Shown here: positions 34,237 through 45,926 of the stretch, piece after piece | Layout: each line of letters starts with the position of its first letter | How positions within the stretch are numbered: position 1 is the first letter of the stretch | Source of the DNA: Sporobolomyces roseus | Taxonomy: Eukaryota > Basidiomycota > Microbotryomycetes > Sporidiobolales > Sporidiobolaceae | Length of the DNA stretch: 64,000 bases | Reading direction: 5' to 3' | NCBI GenBank assembly: GCA_016617785.1 | Contig: JADILM010000003.1 | Location: 1,922,001 to 1,986,000 of the forward strand | Program-made: the position numbers and the translations under genes | Notes under the pieces: generated by a model | The model's input: only the letters and a program-made list of their open reading frames with translations | Database searches by the model: none | Told to the model about the DNA's origin: nothing

Positions 34237-35962
34237 TGTTGGAAACCGTTGGACTAAAAGGAACGCAGTAAAACGAACGCTTCTTGTTCCTTTTGTCGCT
34301 TGTTATGGTCTGTTGCGCACGAGTACAAGGTCAGTAAAGGGTTAAATCCTTCTTTGGTGCTGAGTTGAAGAATCGGACTCTGTGGGAACGAGCGATGAGG
34401 GAAAGAGGAGGCAGCATCCGACCTCTCGACTCCGGCTGCCTTATGAGTACGGCTGTGCCCTCTCATGTATCTCCTCCTGCCTCGCTGCAACTCTGCTAAA
34501 CTCCATCGAAGTTCCCATGCTTCCCGAGACATTCATTCTCAGCCAACCTTGCTCATGTTTCCATTCTTCCGCCTCACTCGTAGCTGATCTTTGAGCGCTC
34601 ACGGGGAATCTGAACTCACTTACTGATGTCCAGCGAGTAAGCCGGACTGCTTGAGACTCGAGATGAACGAGTAGTCGAGGATGGCAACAAAGGAAGGAAA
34701 GAGCGTTTGAAGGGCGAATTCCTCTGAATCTAGTAGGGCTACTGTCTGGTCTGAGCTGCTGTTGGCTTCCTCCAGATGGGCTGCTGAGTGTCGACTTGTG
34801 GTAAAGTGCTGCGTTCGGAGATTGGAATTGCCAAACTTTCGCGGACCAAGACTTCTTCTCCCTCCTTTCCTCCCTTCCTCGAACCACTCCTGCTGGCAGA
34901 TTCCGCGACGGTGCTACAAAGAGACAGACGTGGTCGAAAAACAGCGAATCTCTCAAGATATTTCGTGTTTTTCGTCGTTTCGCAAGAATCGCACATGTCC
35001 GTGGCTTCGCTTCATTCCACCTCTCTTTGCTTCGGAAACAGCTTTTGTCGTTCTCCTGAATAGGGACATTCCGCTTCATGGAGAATTGCAGAAACTCGAG
35101 CGAGCGATTTTCGAGATTCGGATGAATCCGACCGTCTCTTGCTTCTCTCACTTCCGACATGCTGCCCAGCGGAGCCTGTCACATTGCTCCACATTATCGC
35201 TAATTCTGCAGTTCAAACATTCGGGGACTGACCATGCAGTGAGCGTTCTTCTCGCCGTCTGCGCTATTGATCTTTTGTTCCGCCTATCTTGCCTCTTCTG
35301 CTCAAGCCAATGAAGAGCAGAAGATTCAGGAATAGCTACGATACGGCGAATGTCTGCTGAAAAGCCGGCACGTGGCTGTGAGGTTATCGTCGTATTGCTG
35401 AGCTTGCTCTCGACTTCTCACGTTTGCCGAAGGACATCTGAAGCGAAGAGCCTGATAGATCGCTCGCTGGACGAGCAGAGAGATATCGTGTTGATTGATA
35501 ACAGGCTGTGCCCTCGCTGTTGCCGTTGTGAGGATACGGGCAGAGCTTGTAATTTCGAAAGACGGCTATAGGCTCTTTTTGAGCCCTTTCATTCGCTCCT
35601 CGCCCCTTGCAACGAAGACGATCATTGACTGATGATCTCGCTTGAGTGACAGTTAGTCTCCAAGAACGAGCCTCCCGCCACAATGGAGTCGGTCACCCAG
35701 CTTGAAATCCGCTCACTTCTGACTGACAAGTTTCGTAGATTGCTCGACCGGGTCTCTCGGTCCATCTTAGCGAAGGGCAAGATCAAGGTTTGCATATGTA
35801 TAATTGCGTAAATATAGACATCAAAAGCTAAGGGAAGCAGAAAGATTCAGGTAAAAAAGAAAAGAGTCGAATAGTGGTACACAGTAAGATACAGCTCCGT
35901 CAACCCTCTACGCCAACATCTTCGCCTCCACTCCTTATCGATCAACGCGCTGAATCTCTCCC
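34237..35962. other. Gene-poor region with long chance-like frames
   Basis: About 1.7 kb with no recognised gene. A 239-codon minus-strand frame (34441-35160) and a 183-codon plus-strand frame (34762-35313) overlap each other. Both have uneven, cysteine/arginine-rich translations without domains, hydrophobic segments or splice structure. The part next to 34236 must contain the promoter of the membrane glycoprotein gene. Confidence 0.4.
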
Positions 35963-37876
35963 TCATTGAGTCTTCTTCTGTTCATAAGACTTGTAAAGGT
36001 AATTTCCATTCGAGATCCGATGATCTGGAGTACTCGAGCCACTCCCACTCGCTCCTCCTAGCGCAGTGTTCGTGTAAGAAGGAGGCGAAGGTTTATCGAA
36101 GGGGTTCGTCGAGTTCGAGTTTGAGGATTGCGACACAGCGGCGTTCTCAAGTTGTTTGAGCTCGTAGGAGGACGTGTCGGAGGAATCGGTAAGGTATAAT
36201 TGAGATCCATCAGCCTGTACGGACGATACCGCTTCATCCACTCAGCCCAAGACGACAGAGTGAAAGGAAAGAAGTGAACGTACCATCTTAGCTTTGAGAG
36301 CTCCTTTTCCAACAGCTTTGATCAAAGCTCGTCGAGTAACACCTCGTGCGTCAATGTAGACGAGTGCACAATCTACGTTCCTTCAACGACAAACATCAGT
36401 CCCGCACTAGAGAAAGATGCGAAATCAAGTGTCAGGACGTACGTTTGACGCTCCCTCCGGCGGAATCGGCGATACCTCTCGCCTCACTTCCCCATTTGTG
36501 ATGCACAACTTGACTCGAAGACTTTCCCGCGCTGTCCATCAGGGTCTTTCCACTCGCATCCAAGTGATCTCCCAGCGTATTGATTGCGATCAAGCTGTTG
36601 TGAACGAGTCCCTTGAGACCTTTTGGTGGTGGATCTCCAGGTTTGTCTGAACAAACACTTTCCTTTCTCAGCTCCACTTGAATGGACAGAGAGGGAGAGA
36701 GGCAGGCTTACGTTGAATCCCAGTAGCTTTTCCAATTCTATCTCCCACATTCGAAGCGAAGGCACCAACATAACCCGTCGCGATTCCCGTATATTGTACC
36801 GCTTTCCCCGTTACTTGATTCCCCTTCTCGAACCTTCCTTTCGTAGTATCTTTGAAAGTCAAAGGAGTCGTAGTTTCAGGTCGAGTCGAGATGTATTTTC
36901 CAGCTGATTTCTCTAGACCTGCCGAGAGGAGGGAAGAACCGATGACGATTCCGTGTGAAAGGAAGTTTCCAACTGAGATGATCGCGGATGACTCGGGGTT
37001 GGGCGCGGGAGTGTAGTAAGCCGAGAGAGGTTTGACTGAGAATCTCATTCCGTTCCAAGTTGGCTCGTTCGAAGACGAGGAACCGAGGGAATTGATGACT
37101 ACCGCCTCCTTTCCATCGAGGTTGAACGTGTCGAGTTCAGTAACTTGAGCTGGTCCGTCGTGAAGGTGACCATTCTTGAGATCTTGATCCTCTTCCAACG
37201 AAACGGCGGATGCTCCATCATTCTCCAACTGACCCAACACTTTCCCTGAGTTCTCATCGACGACATATAGCTGATTACGCTCTAACGGGATCGATCCTCC
37301 TCCTCCGTTCGAGTTCGAGGAGAGTGCAGGATGGAACCCATAAATGATAGCTTCGAAAGTTTCCCTATCTTCTCCATTCACTTCTCGAGGTAACTCCAAT
37401 CGAATCCATCCGTTCTGTTGCTGCCTGCCGCTTGCCAATACACTCGGATCGGTTCCAGTCAGGTTGGGGAGGAGGTAAGAAGAGGTAGAAGTTGAATTAT
37501 CGGGAGTCGAATTCTGGGAGGCTGTGTCGACCGGCATAGTGAAGATGGGCTCATGATCTCCTTGGAGGGTGATGGTCAATTCTAGATATTTCTTAGAGTT
37601 CAAATTCGGGGAACGAGGAGGGAGAGGTGGAGTCGATGTGGGAGATGGGGAAGGCGAACGAGAAGTGTCGAATCCACCTGGTAAGTTGAGTTTCTCTGAT
37701 CGGATTGAGCTAGGTCTAGCTGGGATTGGAGGTGGCGTTGAAGAGGAAGAGGCGGAAGGGAGAGGGAGAGCGAGGAGGTTGAGTTGACCGGAAAAGAGTG
37801 GACGAGCAGTTTCTTCGCTTGATTGTACCAGTGATAAAGAGACTGAAGGGATTGTCAAGAGCGTTGTTGAATCCAT
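35963..37876 (-). CDS. Spartin/senescence-domain protein
   Basis: Three or more exons from the ATG at 37874-37876 to the stop at 35963-35965 encode about 570 residues. The N-terminal half (to about 36990) includes a Ser/Pro linker and a segment that could be a divergent beta domain (KKYLELTITLQGDHEPIFTM, NQLYVVDENSGKVLGQLEND). The C-terminal half is the senescence/spartin domain: FLSHGIVIGSSLLSAGLEKS, then GKAVQYTGIATGYVGAFASN, then GLKGLVHNSLIAINTLGDHL, and VDCALVYIDARGVTRRALIK. That domain, rich in small residues with amphipathic helices, associates with lipid droplets and membranes in plants and animals; fungal members are largely unstudied. The intron at 36711-36647 joins GIQ to HKPGDPPPKG. 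A Ser-rich tail ends in YEQKKTQ. Confidence 0.75.
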
Positions 37877-38074
37877 CTTGAATGATGGAAGAGTTAAGGG
37901 AGGAGAGGGAGAAAGAGAGCTGGAGCCGTTGAATGCCGTCACTGAATCTGCACGCGCCAAGTTTTCGCAAAACGAGATCGCATTCATCACAAGAAGCATT
38001 CCAAAATTTACAACGACAACAGAGCAAAACAGTAGAACAGAAGAAGGAAAGTCAATATACAAAACCCAAGTCTT

Positions 38075-39688
38075 CTACATCCGAATCCCTGGTCTCTTCC
38101 TGCTCGTCGTTGGCTTCGATCCAGCTTCAGTCCCCTTGTTCTGCTCTTCACTCTTCTCTATAGCCCAGCTCAGTCTACCCTTGACTTTCTCGAACACTTC
38201 TCCCGTCAATTCAATCTCCCGAGTAATCGCCAGACTCGCAAGCTCTGTCAAAACCCTTTCCTCATCCTCTTCTTGATGCGTGGTCGTCCTCGTCTGCAGA
38301 TGGGGCGAGGGTGGCGAGCAAGACGGATCGGAGATGGTGGAGGCGGAGACGGTAGCAGGTGTGAAGTGGAGTGAGCGGAGTTTGATGGAGGATTGGGAGA
38401 GCAAGGGGAGTAGGTTGCGAGTAGAGAGAGTAGAGAGAGTGTCAAGCGAGAGGTGGAGAAGACGAGGACACGATTGAGAAAGGCGAGGAAGTGCGGCGGG
38501 AGATAGTAGGGATCCATTCGAGAGTGAGAGAGAAGTGAGATTGGGTAACGAAGGGAGGAGTGCGTCGAGGGCAAAGTGTAGAGATGATTGTCGAGAAGGA
38601 GAGCGGGGTGGAGAAGAGGATGGCGACGAGGAGCGGGAAGGGGATTGCCGCTGAGGTGGAGACAGGCGAGGTAAGGAGATTTCAAGCGATTCTAGGGATC
38701 CTCCGATAAGCTTGATGACCTGACCCAATCCGACGCTAGTATAACCTGTACACTCCCACAAACTTAACTTCCTAAGCTTGCCGTGCGTAGAGGCGAGACG
38801 AAGAAGGGTTTCATCCGAGATCTTGCAGTTGACCAAACCGAGAGAACTGAGATTCGAGCTTGCGGCTCCCGGCGATGCTGACGGAGAAGGAAGAGTCGAC
38901 CAGGGATAGATGGGAGGGATCGGGGTTGAGGAACTGGATAGCTGGGTGAGGTTTGCGTTGCATAGTTTGAGGGACTCGAGTTGAACGAGTTCGAAGCAGC
39001 AAGTAGCGAGAAGCTCAAGCTCGGCAGTAGCACCAGCACCAGCGGTAGTAGTAGATAGAGATCTAGGACTAGGACTAGATCTAGCAGAGAAAGAGTACAA
39101 AGACTCGAACCCTCGATCGTGATTCGTCGAAGCGGCCAAGTCTCCTCCAGCAGCAGCAGAGGGGTAGTCAACCCTGTTTGAAGCCTGTGGGTAGTCAACC
39201 CTAGTACTGCGACCGTCGAAATCGTCGTTGAAGTCTAAATCGAGCACAACCAGATTTTGAAGCGTTGCTTTGAACAGCTTTCGCAAGTCGTCGTTGAGTC
39301 GCAAGATTCCTCCTTCGATTCGTAGTTCCTTCACTCTGCTGTTCCTGCTATCACTGCCGTCGTCACTGATGCTTGAGCCCACGTTCGCCAGCAACCCTTC
39401 GACTGTTTCACTCGACCATTTCGATTGTTTCTTCTTCTGCTTCAAGACTAGGCTGGTCAAGAATCCTCTAGTTTCCTCCGATGCGCCTCTGAGATATGAA
39501 TGAGCTTGTTCCTCCGAGCTGAATTGAATCTTTGAGTCGATGAGTGGCGTCAAGAGGGAGTGAAAGTGATGAGAGGTGCGTGAGAGTGGGAGGAGGGAAG
39601 AATTCGGTCTGATCGAAGACGGTTTGTAGGGGATATGATAGATGATTGCGAGTTGTAATTCCACCGGTAGGGCGAGAAAGGTAGCCAT
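38075..39688 (-). CDS. F-box / leucine-rich-repeat-like protein
   Basis: A single uninterrupted exon of 537 codons from the ATG at 39686-39688. The first 50 residues form an F-box: LPVELQLAIIYHIPYKPSS, then LPLSRTSHHFHSLLTPLI. F-boxes bind Skp1 and recruit substrates to SCF ubiquitin ligases. The rest contains spaced leucine-rich units (LVVLDLDFND, LESLKLCNANLTQLS, LSSLGLVNCKISDETLLRLA, LRKLSLWECTGYTSVGLGQV, LTSLSLSNGSLLSPAALPRL, LLHLSLDTLSTLSTRN), separated by Ser/Pro low-complexity loops, the layout of F-box/LRR adaptors. An in-frame ATG exists 43 codons upstream (about 39817), but the F-box starts right after the chosen one. It diverges from the SPE3-LYS9 gene with 238 bases between starts. 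Its substrate cannot be told from sequence. Confidence 0.72.
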   Translation of the reverse strand: MATFLALPVELQLAIIYHIPYKPSSIRPNSSLLPLSRTSHHFHSLLTPLIDSKIQFSSEEQAHSYLRGASEETRGFLTSLVLKQKKKQSKWSSETVEGLLANVGSSISDDGSDSRNSRVKELRIEGGILRLNDDLRKLFKATLQNLVVLDLDFNDDFDGRSTRVDYPQASNRVDYPSAAAGGDLAASTNHDRGFESLYSFSARSSPSPRSLSTTTAGAGATAELELLATCCFELVQLESLKLCNANLTQLSSSSTPIPPIYPWSTLPSPSASPGAASSNLSSLGLVNCKISDETLLRLASTHGKLRKLSLWECTGYTSVGLGQVIKLIGGSLESLEISLPRLSPPQRQSPSRSSSPSSSPPRSPSRQSSLHFALDALLPSLPNLTSLSLSNGSLLSPAALPRLSQSCPRLLHLSLDTLSTLSTRNLLPLLSQSSIKLRSLHFTPATVSASTISDPSCSPPSPHLQTRTTTHQEEDEERVLTELASLAITREIELTGEVFEKVKGRLSWAIEKSEEQNKGTEAGSKPTTSRKRPGIRM

Positions 39689-39926
39689 TCGGCTAGTTCG
39701 AGGTTGGAGAGTGAGAAGAAGAGAGGAGAGAGTCAAATCGCTCCCAAGTCGAAAAGGATCGAAAAGGAGAGGAGATTGGTTGCCTCCACAACCCCCTCTC
39801 TCTGTAAGCTGGTGCATGTTCAGAGTAGTATCTAGACTACTCTCGAGATCACTACAAACTAGTACGGTCCCGCTAACTCGTTTCAATCCTCAAATTCGCT
39901 ACTCTTCCAGTTCACTTCTCCAAAAA
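39689..39926. promoter_or_regulatory. Short bidirectional promoter
   Basis: Only 238 bases separate the start codons of the F-box gene (minus) and the SPE3-LYS9 fusion (plus), so the regulatory DNA and both 5' UTRs must be packed here. The immediate context of the plus-strand start is CTCCAAAAAATGTC, a strong fungal context. No specific binding site could be assigned. Confidence 0.55.
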
Positions 39927-42776
39927 ATGTCTGCCGAGCAATCCCACCCGCTCATCGTCGGTAAGTCCTCTCCGTTGACTCGAGAAGCTACTTGAACTAT
40001 ATCTGATACTTTCTACTTGTTTAGACGGCTGGTTCCGGTGAGTTACGACTGAATTAACAGAAGCTTGAACAAGTTGAAACTGATACTTATCCTATCACCC
40101 CACCTATGACAGTGAGATCTCAGAGCAATGGCCAGGTAAGCTCCGATCTATTCTCGCTTCTCCCCCTTCCTTTCCTTCTTCTCTCTCTCGCCGTTTCGTG
40201 TCTGCGGTTTCCGACTCCCGTTTTGTTCTGGCTGGCGGCTAATCTCTACGTAGGGGATGGCACTGCAGGTCAGGCCATGACGCTCAGGGTCGAGAAGATT
40301 CTCCACATGGAGAAGTCTCTTTACCAAGACGTTCTCGTCTTCAAATCGACTGACCACGGAAACGTTCTCGTTCTCGACGGTGCGATTCAAGTGAGCTTTC
40401 TATCTCTTCCTTGCGATTATATACTACGTGCTGACGTAGCTCCACTGTATAGTGTGTCGAACGTGACGAGTTCTCGTAGGTTTCCCCGTTCCAATCGATT
40501 TAATTCGCAGAATGTCGAACTGACTTCTCGTATTCTCGAATAGTTACCAAGAAATGATCACCCACCTTCCTCTCGCTTCCCACCCCAATCCCGAAAAGGT
40601 TCTCGTCATCGGAGGAGGAGATGGAGGAGTCCTTCGTGAGGTCCTCAAGCACCCTCAAGTCAAGTCTGCCACTCTTTGCGACATCGATGAAGCTGTTCCT
40701 CGTGTTTCGAAGGCGTTCCTCCCTCACATGGCTGCTGGCTTTGACGATCCTCGTGTCACTGTCTTCATCGGTGACGGATTCAAGTACCTCGACGACAAGA
40801 AGAACGAATGGGACGTTATCATCACCGATTCTTCCGACCCCGTTGGACCTGCCAACTCTCTCTTTCAGAAGCCTTACTTCCAACTTCTCAAGGAATCTCT
40901 CCGAGAGGGCGGAACAATCTCTACTCAAGGAGAGTGCGTTTGGCTCCATCTTCCTCTCATTAACGACCTCATGTCGATGAGTCGAACTCTCTTCGGCAAA
41001 GCTGAGTTCGGATGGACCTCTATCCCCACTTATCCTTCTGGAACCATCGGTTTCGTCGTTGCCACCCTCGACAAGAACCGCGACCTCCGAACTCCTCTCC
41101 GCGACATCGAAGGTTGCCGCTACTGGTCAAAGGCGATTCACAAGCAAGCTTTCACTCTTCCCAAGTTCGCCCAAACTGTCGTCGACAAAGCTATCGCTGC
41201 TCCCAAGGAGGAGTCTTCGTCTTCAGCCAAGAAAGTTCTCCTTCTCGGTTCCGGATTCGTTGCTTCACCCGCCGCCGAGTACGTTCTCCGCAGGTCCGAG
41301 AACTCTCTCACTGTCGGTAAGCGCTACTCTCCATCTCGTTCAGTACAAGCACGATCTGACTCGGCTGCTGTACAGGTTGCCGAACTCTCGCTACCGCCGA
41401 AAAATTCGCCTCTTCCCTCTCTCGCTCCGCCTCTGCGATGGCTGTTGATGCTTCCGATGAAGCTTCGCTCGACGCAGCTGTCAAGGAACACGACCTCGTC
41501 ATCTCTCTCATCCCTTACACTCAACACGCCAACGTCATCAAGTCTGCCATCAAGTTCAAGAAGCACGTTGTCACCACTTCCTACGTCTCCGACGCGATGA
41601 AGGCACTCGAGCAGGAAGCTGTCGATGCTGGTATCACCGTATTGAACGAGATCGGACTCGACCCCGGAATCGATCACCTTTACGCTGTTGACATGATCGA
41701 CCGAGTTCACAAGGAAGGAGGAAAGGTAAGAAAATTCCATGGATTCTTCGTTTCAATTATGCTCATACTCGTTGTTTGCCACAGGTCACTGGATTCATCT
41801 CGTACTGTGGAGGTCTCCCTGCTCCCGAGTCTGCGGACAACCCTCTCGGATACAAATTCTCCTGGTCGTCTCGAGGTGTCCTTCTCGCTCTCCTCAACTC
41901 TGCCAAACTCTACTCGAAGGGACAACTCCTCGAAGTCGAAGGCAAAGATCTCATGTCTCACGCCAAGCCCTACTACATCAACCCTGCTTTCGTACGCAAT
42001 CCATTTTCACTTTCTTGAGAATCCTTCATGCGATCGAATTTCGAAAACTGACCTCGTTTCTTTCCTTATTTTAGGCCTTTGTCGCTTACCCCAACCGAGA
42101 CTCCACTCCTTTCCGAGAGCGCTACCAAATTCCTGAGGCGGAGACCGTCGTTCGAGGAACCCTTCGATACCAAGGTTTCCCCGAATTCATCAAGGCTCTC
42201 GTCGACACTGGTTTCCTCAACGAGTCCCCGGTCGACTACCTCTCGAAGGATTCTCAAGCTCTCCCTTGGGCTGAAGTCACCGCCAAGGCGCTTTCTGCTT
42301 CTTCCTCGGAAGAATCCGACCTCATCGCCGCGATCAAGGGCAAGACTTCTTTCCCTTCGGAGGCTGAGGAACAACGCATCCTCTCCGGTTTGAGATGGAT
42401 CGGTCTCTTCTCGAAGAACGAGACTGTCACTCCCCGTGGTAACCTCCTCGACACCCTTTGCGCGACTTTGGAAGCCAAGATGCAATACGGAGAGGACGAG
42501 AGGGACATGGTCATGCTTCAACACAAGTTTGAGATTGAGAACAAGGATGGATCGAAGGAGACTAGGACCTCGACCCTTCTCGACTACGGAGTTCCCGGTG
42601 GAGTTAGTTCGATGGCTCGATTGGTAGGTGTTCCTTGCGGTATCGCTGTCCAACTCGTCCTCGATGGTAAGATCAACACTCGCGGAGTAATCGCTCCATA
42701 CACCCTCGATATCGTCAAGCCTCTTATGGAAGGATGTGAAGCGGAGGGAATCAAGATGGTAGAGAAGACCTTATAA
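39927..42776 (+). CDS. SPE3-LYS9: Spermidine synthase - saccharopine reductase fusion (SPE3-LYS9)
   Basis: A bifunctional protein. The N-terminal half is spermidine synthase (aminopropyl transfer from decarboxylated S-adenosylmethionine to putrescine): [31 protein letters not shown], the nucleotide site [19 protein letters not shown], and [20 protein letters not shown]. After a linker ([13 protein letters not shown]) comes saccharopine dehydrogenase, glutamate-forming, of the alpha-aminoadipate lysine pathway: [59 protein letters not shown], and [20 protein letters not shown]. Early exons are tiny: 39927-39960, 40025-40037 (13 nt), 40113-40135 (23 nt), 40269-40390, 40453-40475 (23 nt), then from 40544. 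Further introns lie near 41317, 41725 and 41992. The stop is at 42774-42776. The fusion is known in basidiomycetes, which supports the taxonomic call. Total is about 770 residues. Confidence 0.96.
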
Positions 42777-43131
42777 TTTGATCCTCTTCTGTTCCTTTCT
42801 TTACGTTCCTTTGGGTAGATTGTCATTCGTTTCATACTAAAATTGTACATTGGTATCATCTTGAGACTCGTAGGTGCGAAGCGAGAGTTACTCGTCCACT
42901 GTGCCAAGTTGCGAACGAAGAAATCGACTGTGTTGTTCCCTCAGTTTCTTCGCTTCTGCTGCTCCATCTCCAGATACCAGAGACTGGTCCAGCTCTACTT
43001 TCCTACACATCGACATCCTGCGCCATCGAATCAACCCCAAGATCAAGGTTTCTTCTTGATCTCGACATCTTGCTTGCTCTCCATCTCTCCACTCCCTCTT
43101 CTTGATCTAGACATCTTGCTCTCTCTAGCAC
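42777..43131. other. Intergenic spacer
   Basis: About 355 bases between two plus-strand genes. It should hold the 3' UTR of SPE3-LYS9 and the promoter of the acetyltransferase gene. The direct repeat 'TTGATCT(C/A)GACATCTTGCT' (about 43056-43074 and 43102-43120) is visible just upstream of the acetyltransferase start. Confidence 0.5.
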
Positions 43132-44048
43132 ATGGCTGCTCTGCTCACGAAACGGTCTCAATTACCAATCGCTATCTCGCGTGTCACTGCTGAGGATTTG
43201 CCCGAGTGCGTACGTCTTCTCGCCTGAAGCCGAATCATCCTCGACAGCTGATTACCATTCTCGACTACAGGCAGAAGGACAGCTGACAGCATTCGGAGAA
43301 CGAATGTACGATGTTTTGGAGCCGCCAGAAGTACGAAGTCACCCAGAGATTCGTTACAAACGTTTCACGGCTCGACATCTTCCTCTCCTCAAATTTCCCT
43401 CTGAACGTCCGATGAAAGCTGTGGTTACTGAGAAGGATGGGAGGAGAGTAATAGCTGGAGTCGCTTGGTGGCATGTACCCGTAAGCCTTCGAACGATCAA
43501 AACGCTTCTCACTGTATTTGACGAGTTCTCGAGACAGAGGTCGGCGATAGATAACCGACAGAAGAGGAACGTTGCGAGAATGTCGGAAGAAGCTGAAGAG
43601 GAGAAAGACAGTTGGAAGGAGTTCAACTGGGAGAAGTGGAACGAAATGTTGGGAGGGTGAGTATTCTGACTAGTCCTCGTTACTCGGTAGAACTGACGTT
43701 GCGCTTTGAACAGCTACGATAAGAAGCGGAAAGAGATCATGGGAGATGAACCTCATTGGTATGAACGATTCCAAGGATCTTTCAAGCTCAAAAGCACTCG
43801 CTAACGATCCTACCCTCTATAATAGGTACGTTGGACCTGTTTGGACGCGACCTGAATATCAAGGACAAGGTATAGCTTCAGCACTCCTCGACGAAGTGAT
43901 CCAAATTGCCGACGCGACAACTCCTCCGACTCCTATGTATCTCGAAGCTTCGCCGAAAGGTCAGCCGGTCTATGCCAAGCTCGGTTGGGTTCGAATCGAT
44001 GGTACCGAGACAGCTATGCTGCGACGAGGTCCAGCTGAGCGAACGTAG
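43132..44048 (+). CDS. GNAT-family N-acetyltransferase
   Basis: A predicted acetyl-CoA-dependent N-acetyltransferase of unknown substrate. Exons joined in frame give MAALLTKRSQLPIAISRVTA, then AEGQLTAFGERMYDV, KAVVTEKDGRRVIAGVAWW, a charged helical insert (WKEFNWEKWNEMLGGYDKKR), and YVGPVWTRPEYQGQGIASAL. The last is the GNAT motif A (R-x-x-x-Q-G-x-G-x-A) that binds the pyrophosphate of acetyl-CoA. The C-terminal strand is PMYLEASPKGQPVYAKLGWV. Introns: about 43207-43271 (GTACGT...TACAG), one within VAWWHVP at about 43482-43540 (GTAAGC...GACAG), about 43657-43711, and about 43757-43825. Ends at TAG 44046-44048. This form with 'EASPKG...YxKLGW' is common in fungi as small-molecule acetyltransferases. 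Confidence 0.82.
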
Positions 44049-45926
44049 TTCTTCGTTGTTTTTTCACGCTGTAAAATAACGTCGACCGTTTTCATTCTCG
44101 ACGACGCTATGCGAGATGTCTCTCATTCCATTAAGTCTGCTGACGATGTCCTCATCGCTGTTTCATTCATTACATTGAGCATCCTGCGCGAACGACTGAA
44201 ACCAAGCGAACTTCAATTGACGAAACTGAACGATCCCTGCCGAGCAGCTTTCCGTGCTGTAGCCTAATTCCCGAGTGAGAGTCCTGCTTCATTCATTCCG
44301 CTATGCCACAGCTCGCTTGCATGTTTCGTCCGACTTTGCTGTTCCCTTGGAAAAGAACTCCTGATTTTCATGCGTTCACCTTCTTTTAGAAAGTTCATTG
44401 TAGATCATCTACACCTGCAATAGTCAAGCATGAAGTCCAGTGGCGTTCGTCGATCAGTCAAACTCGGTACATAGTAGTCTTGCTTTCCGACTCAGCGCAG
44501 GATGATGAAAGCGAGCTTTCGCTTGCGAAGTTCAGTTCCCAAGTCGAAAGTTCATATCGATGGCAGTACACAGTTACAGTACATGATACATGCTGTACCT
44601 CGACGGAAAACAACGCTCGGTACTGTATCGAGAAGACTTTATCGCTCCACCAATTTTGCGAGTGATCGTGACCAAGCTGTACTCTCAGAAAAAACGAGGG
44701 CTCTCTCGCTTTCGAGCGCTACATACAGTAGACGGGGATTGGACGAATTGAGCTTCGAGACAAGGTTCACACGTTGTTGGAAGAGTGATCTTTTGTGAAC
44801 AAATGAAAAGAGGCATCGCAGCGATTTCATCGAAAAGCTTCGACCTTCCTTTCTCCCTCGTTTCCCCTCTCCCCCATTACCGCTTTTGCTCATCGCATAC
44901 AAGGTCGATCAGAAGAGGCAGCTACACCCCCCCGCTACATACATACTGGACATCGTCTTAGTTCCGACAACACTTTTTGAGATACGAGGCGAAGCTATAC
45001 TGTTACCGCTAGTGATCCGTCGTATCAATGGCGATTTGTACTGTAGATCTTTGTGATGATAAGGTGGAGAATTCGGCACTTGTATTGAATTGATATCAAA
45101 GGTTTGACAACGGGATTTTGTGCGAAACCAGCGAAAACGATCCAGAGTTCAGTTCACTGCGACCCTGATCGGCGTTATTTGCCACACGACGACGGTCTTT
45201 GGCGGCATTCACCCTCTCGCTTCTCTTTCTCGAGCCGAAGTATCAACCGCATCTTCTCGCGAGAGAAGGAAAGAAGCTCAAACCGCGCAGGATTTTTGGT
45301 TTTCGACCGGCGCCGGCATAAAGCTGTTCAATCTACTTGTGCTAATGCCAGTGCAAGGAGGATACTGGCAGGAGTGAATATCTTAGGCAGAGTATAGCAA
45401 AGCAAAGCAAGTAGAGAATGAGATTGGTCGAGTGCAGAAGATAAATGCGAAAGTGATGAGGCACGACTGAGACGAGTGTTTTTCGAAACCCTCGAGGGGA
45501 GAAAAAATCAATCCGATTAGCGGCCCGCGACCGACAGGAACACCTTCTTCGGACACTCAGGAGGAGAAAACTTCTTCTGCACTTTTCCAAACCCATTGAT
45601 CTGCAACACGAAACTTCTCCTCTTTCCTTCCCACTCTCCTCCTCCTACTCTACTGCTCTACTCTCTACTCTACACACTACTCACTCGACTAAACTCGATA
45701 TCAATCTTCACGATCCATCCTTCCAAAATCGACTCTTCAACTCGACTACCACTTTCACTAAGGCGACCTTTCTCGCGTACTCTACCCTCACTAGCCCTTC
45801 AAGTTACTCTCATTACTCTCTTAAATGTATGTTCTACTTTCTCCTATACGCTCAAGGTCGCACGAGCTGACTTTGGTTTCTTTCGCGACTTCCTCAGAAC
45901 TTCTTTCCATTCAACCCGACGCGAAT
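44049..45926. other. Large intergenic region
   Basis: About 1.9 kb without a recognised gene. Frames of up to 98 codons at 44480-44798 and 45104-45397 have no family match. From 45590 to 45830 the DNA is strongly pyrimidine-rich (CTCTACTCTCTACTCTACAC...), typical of the promoter and leader of highly expressed fungal genes. A likely 5' UTR intron (acceptor CTTCCTCAG near 45897) precedes the next start. Confidence 0.45.

Noticed and set aside
39689..39886. N-terminal extension of the F-box protein to about 39886 or 39817
   Set aside because: The extra residues are not protein-like and overlap the short shared promoter. The F-box begins immediately after the ATG at 39688.
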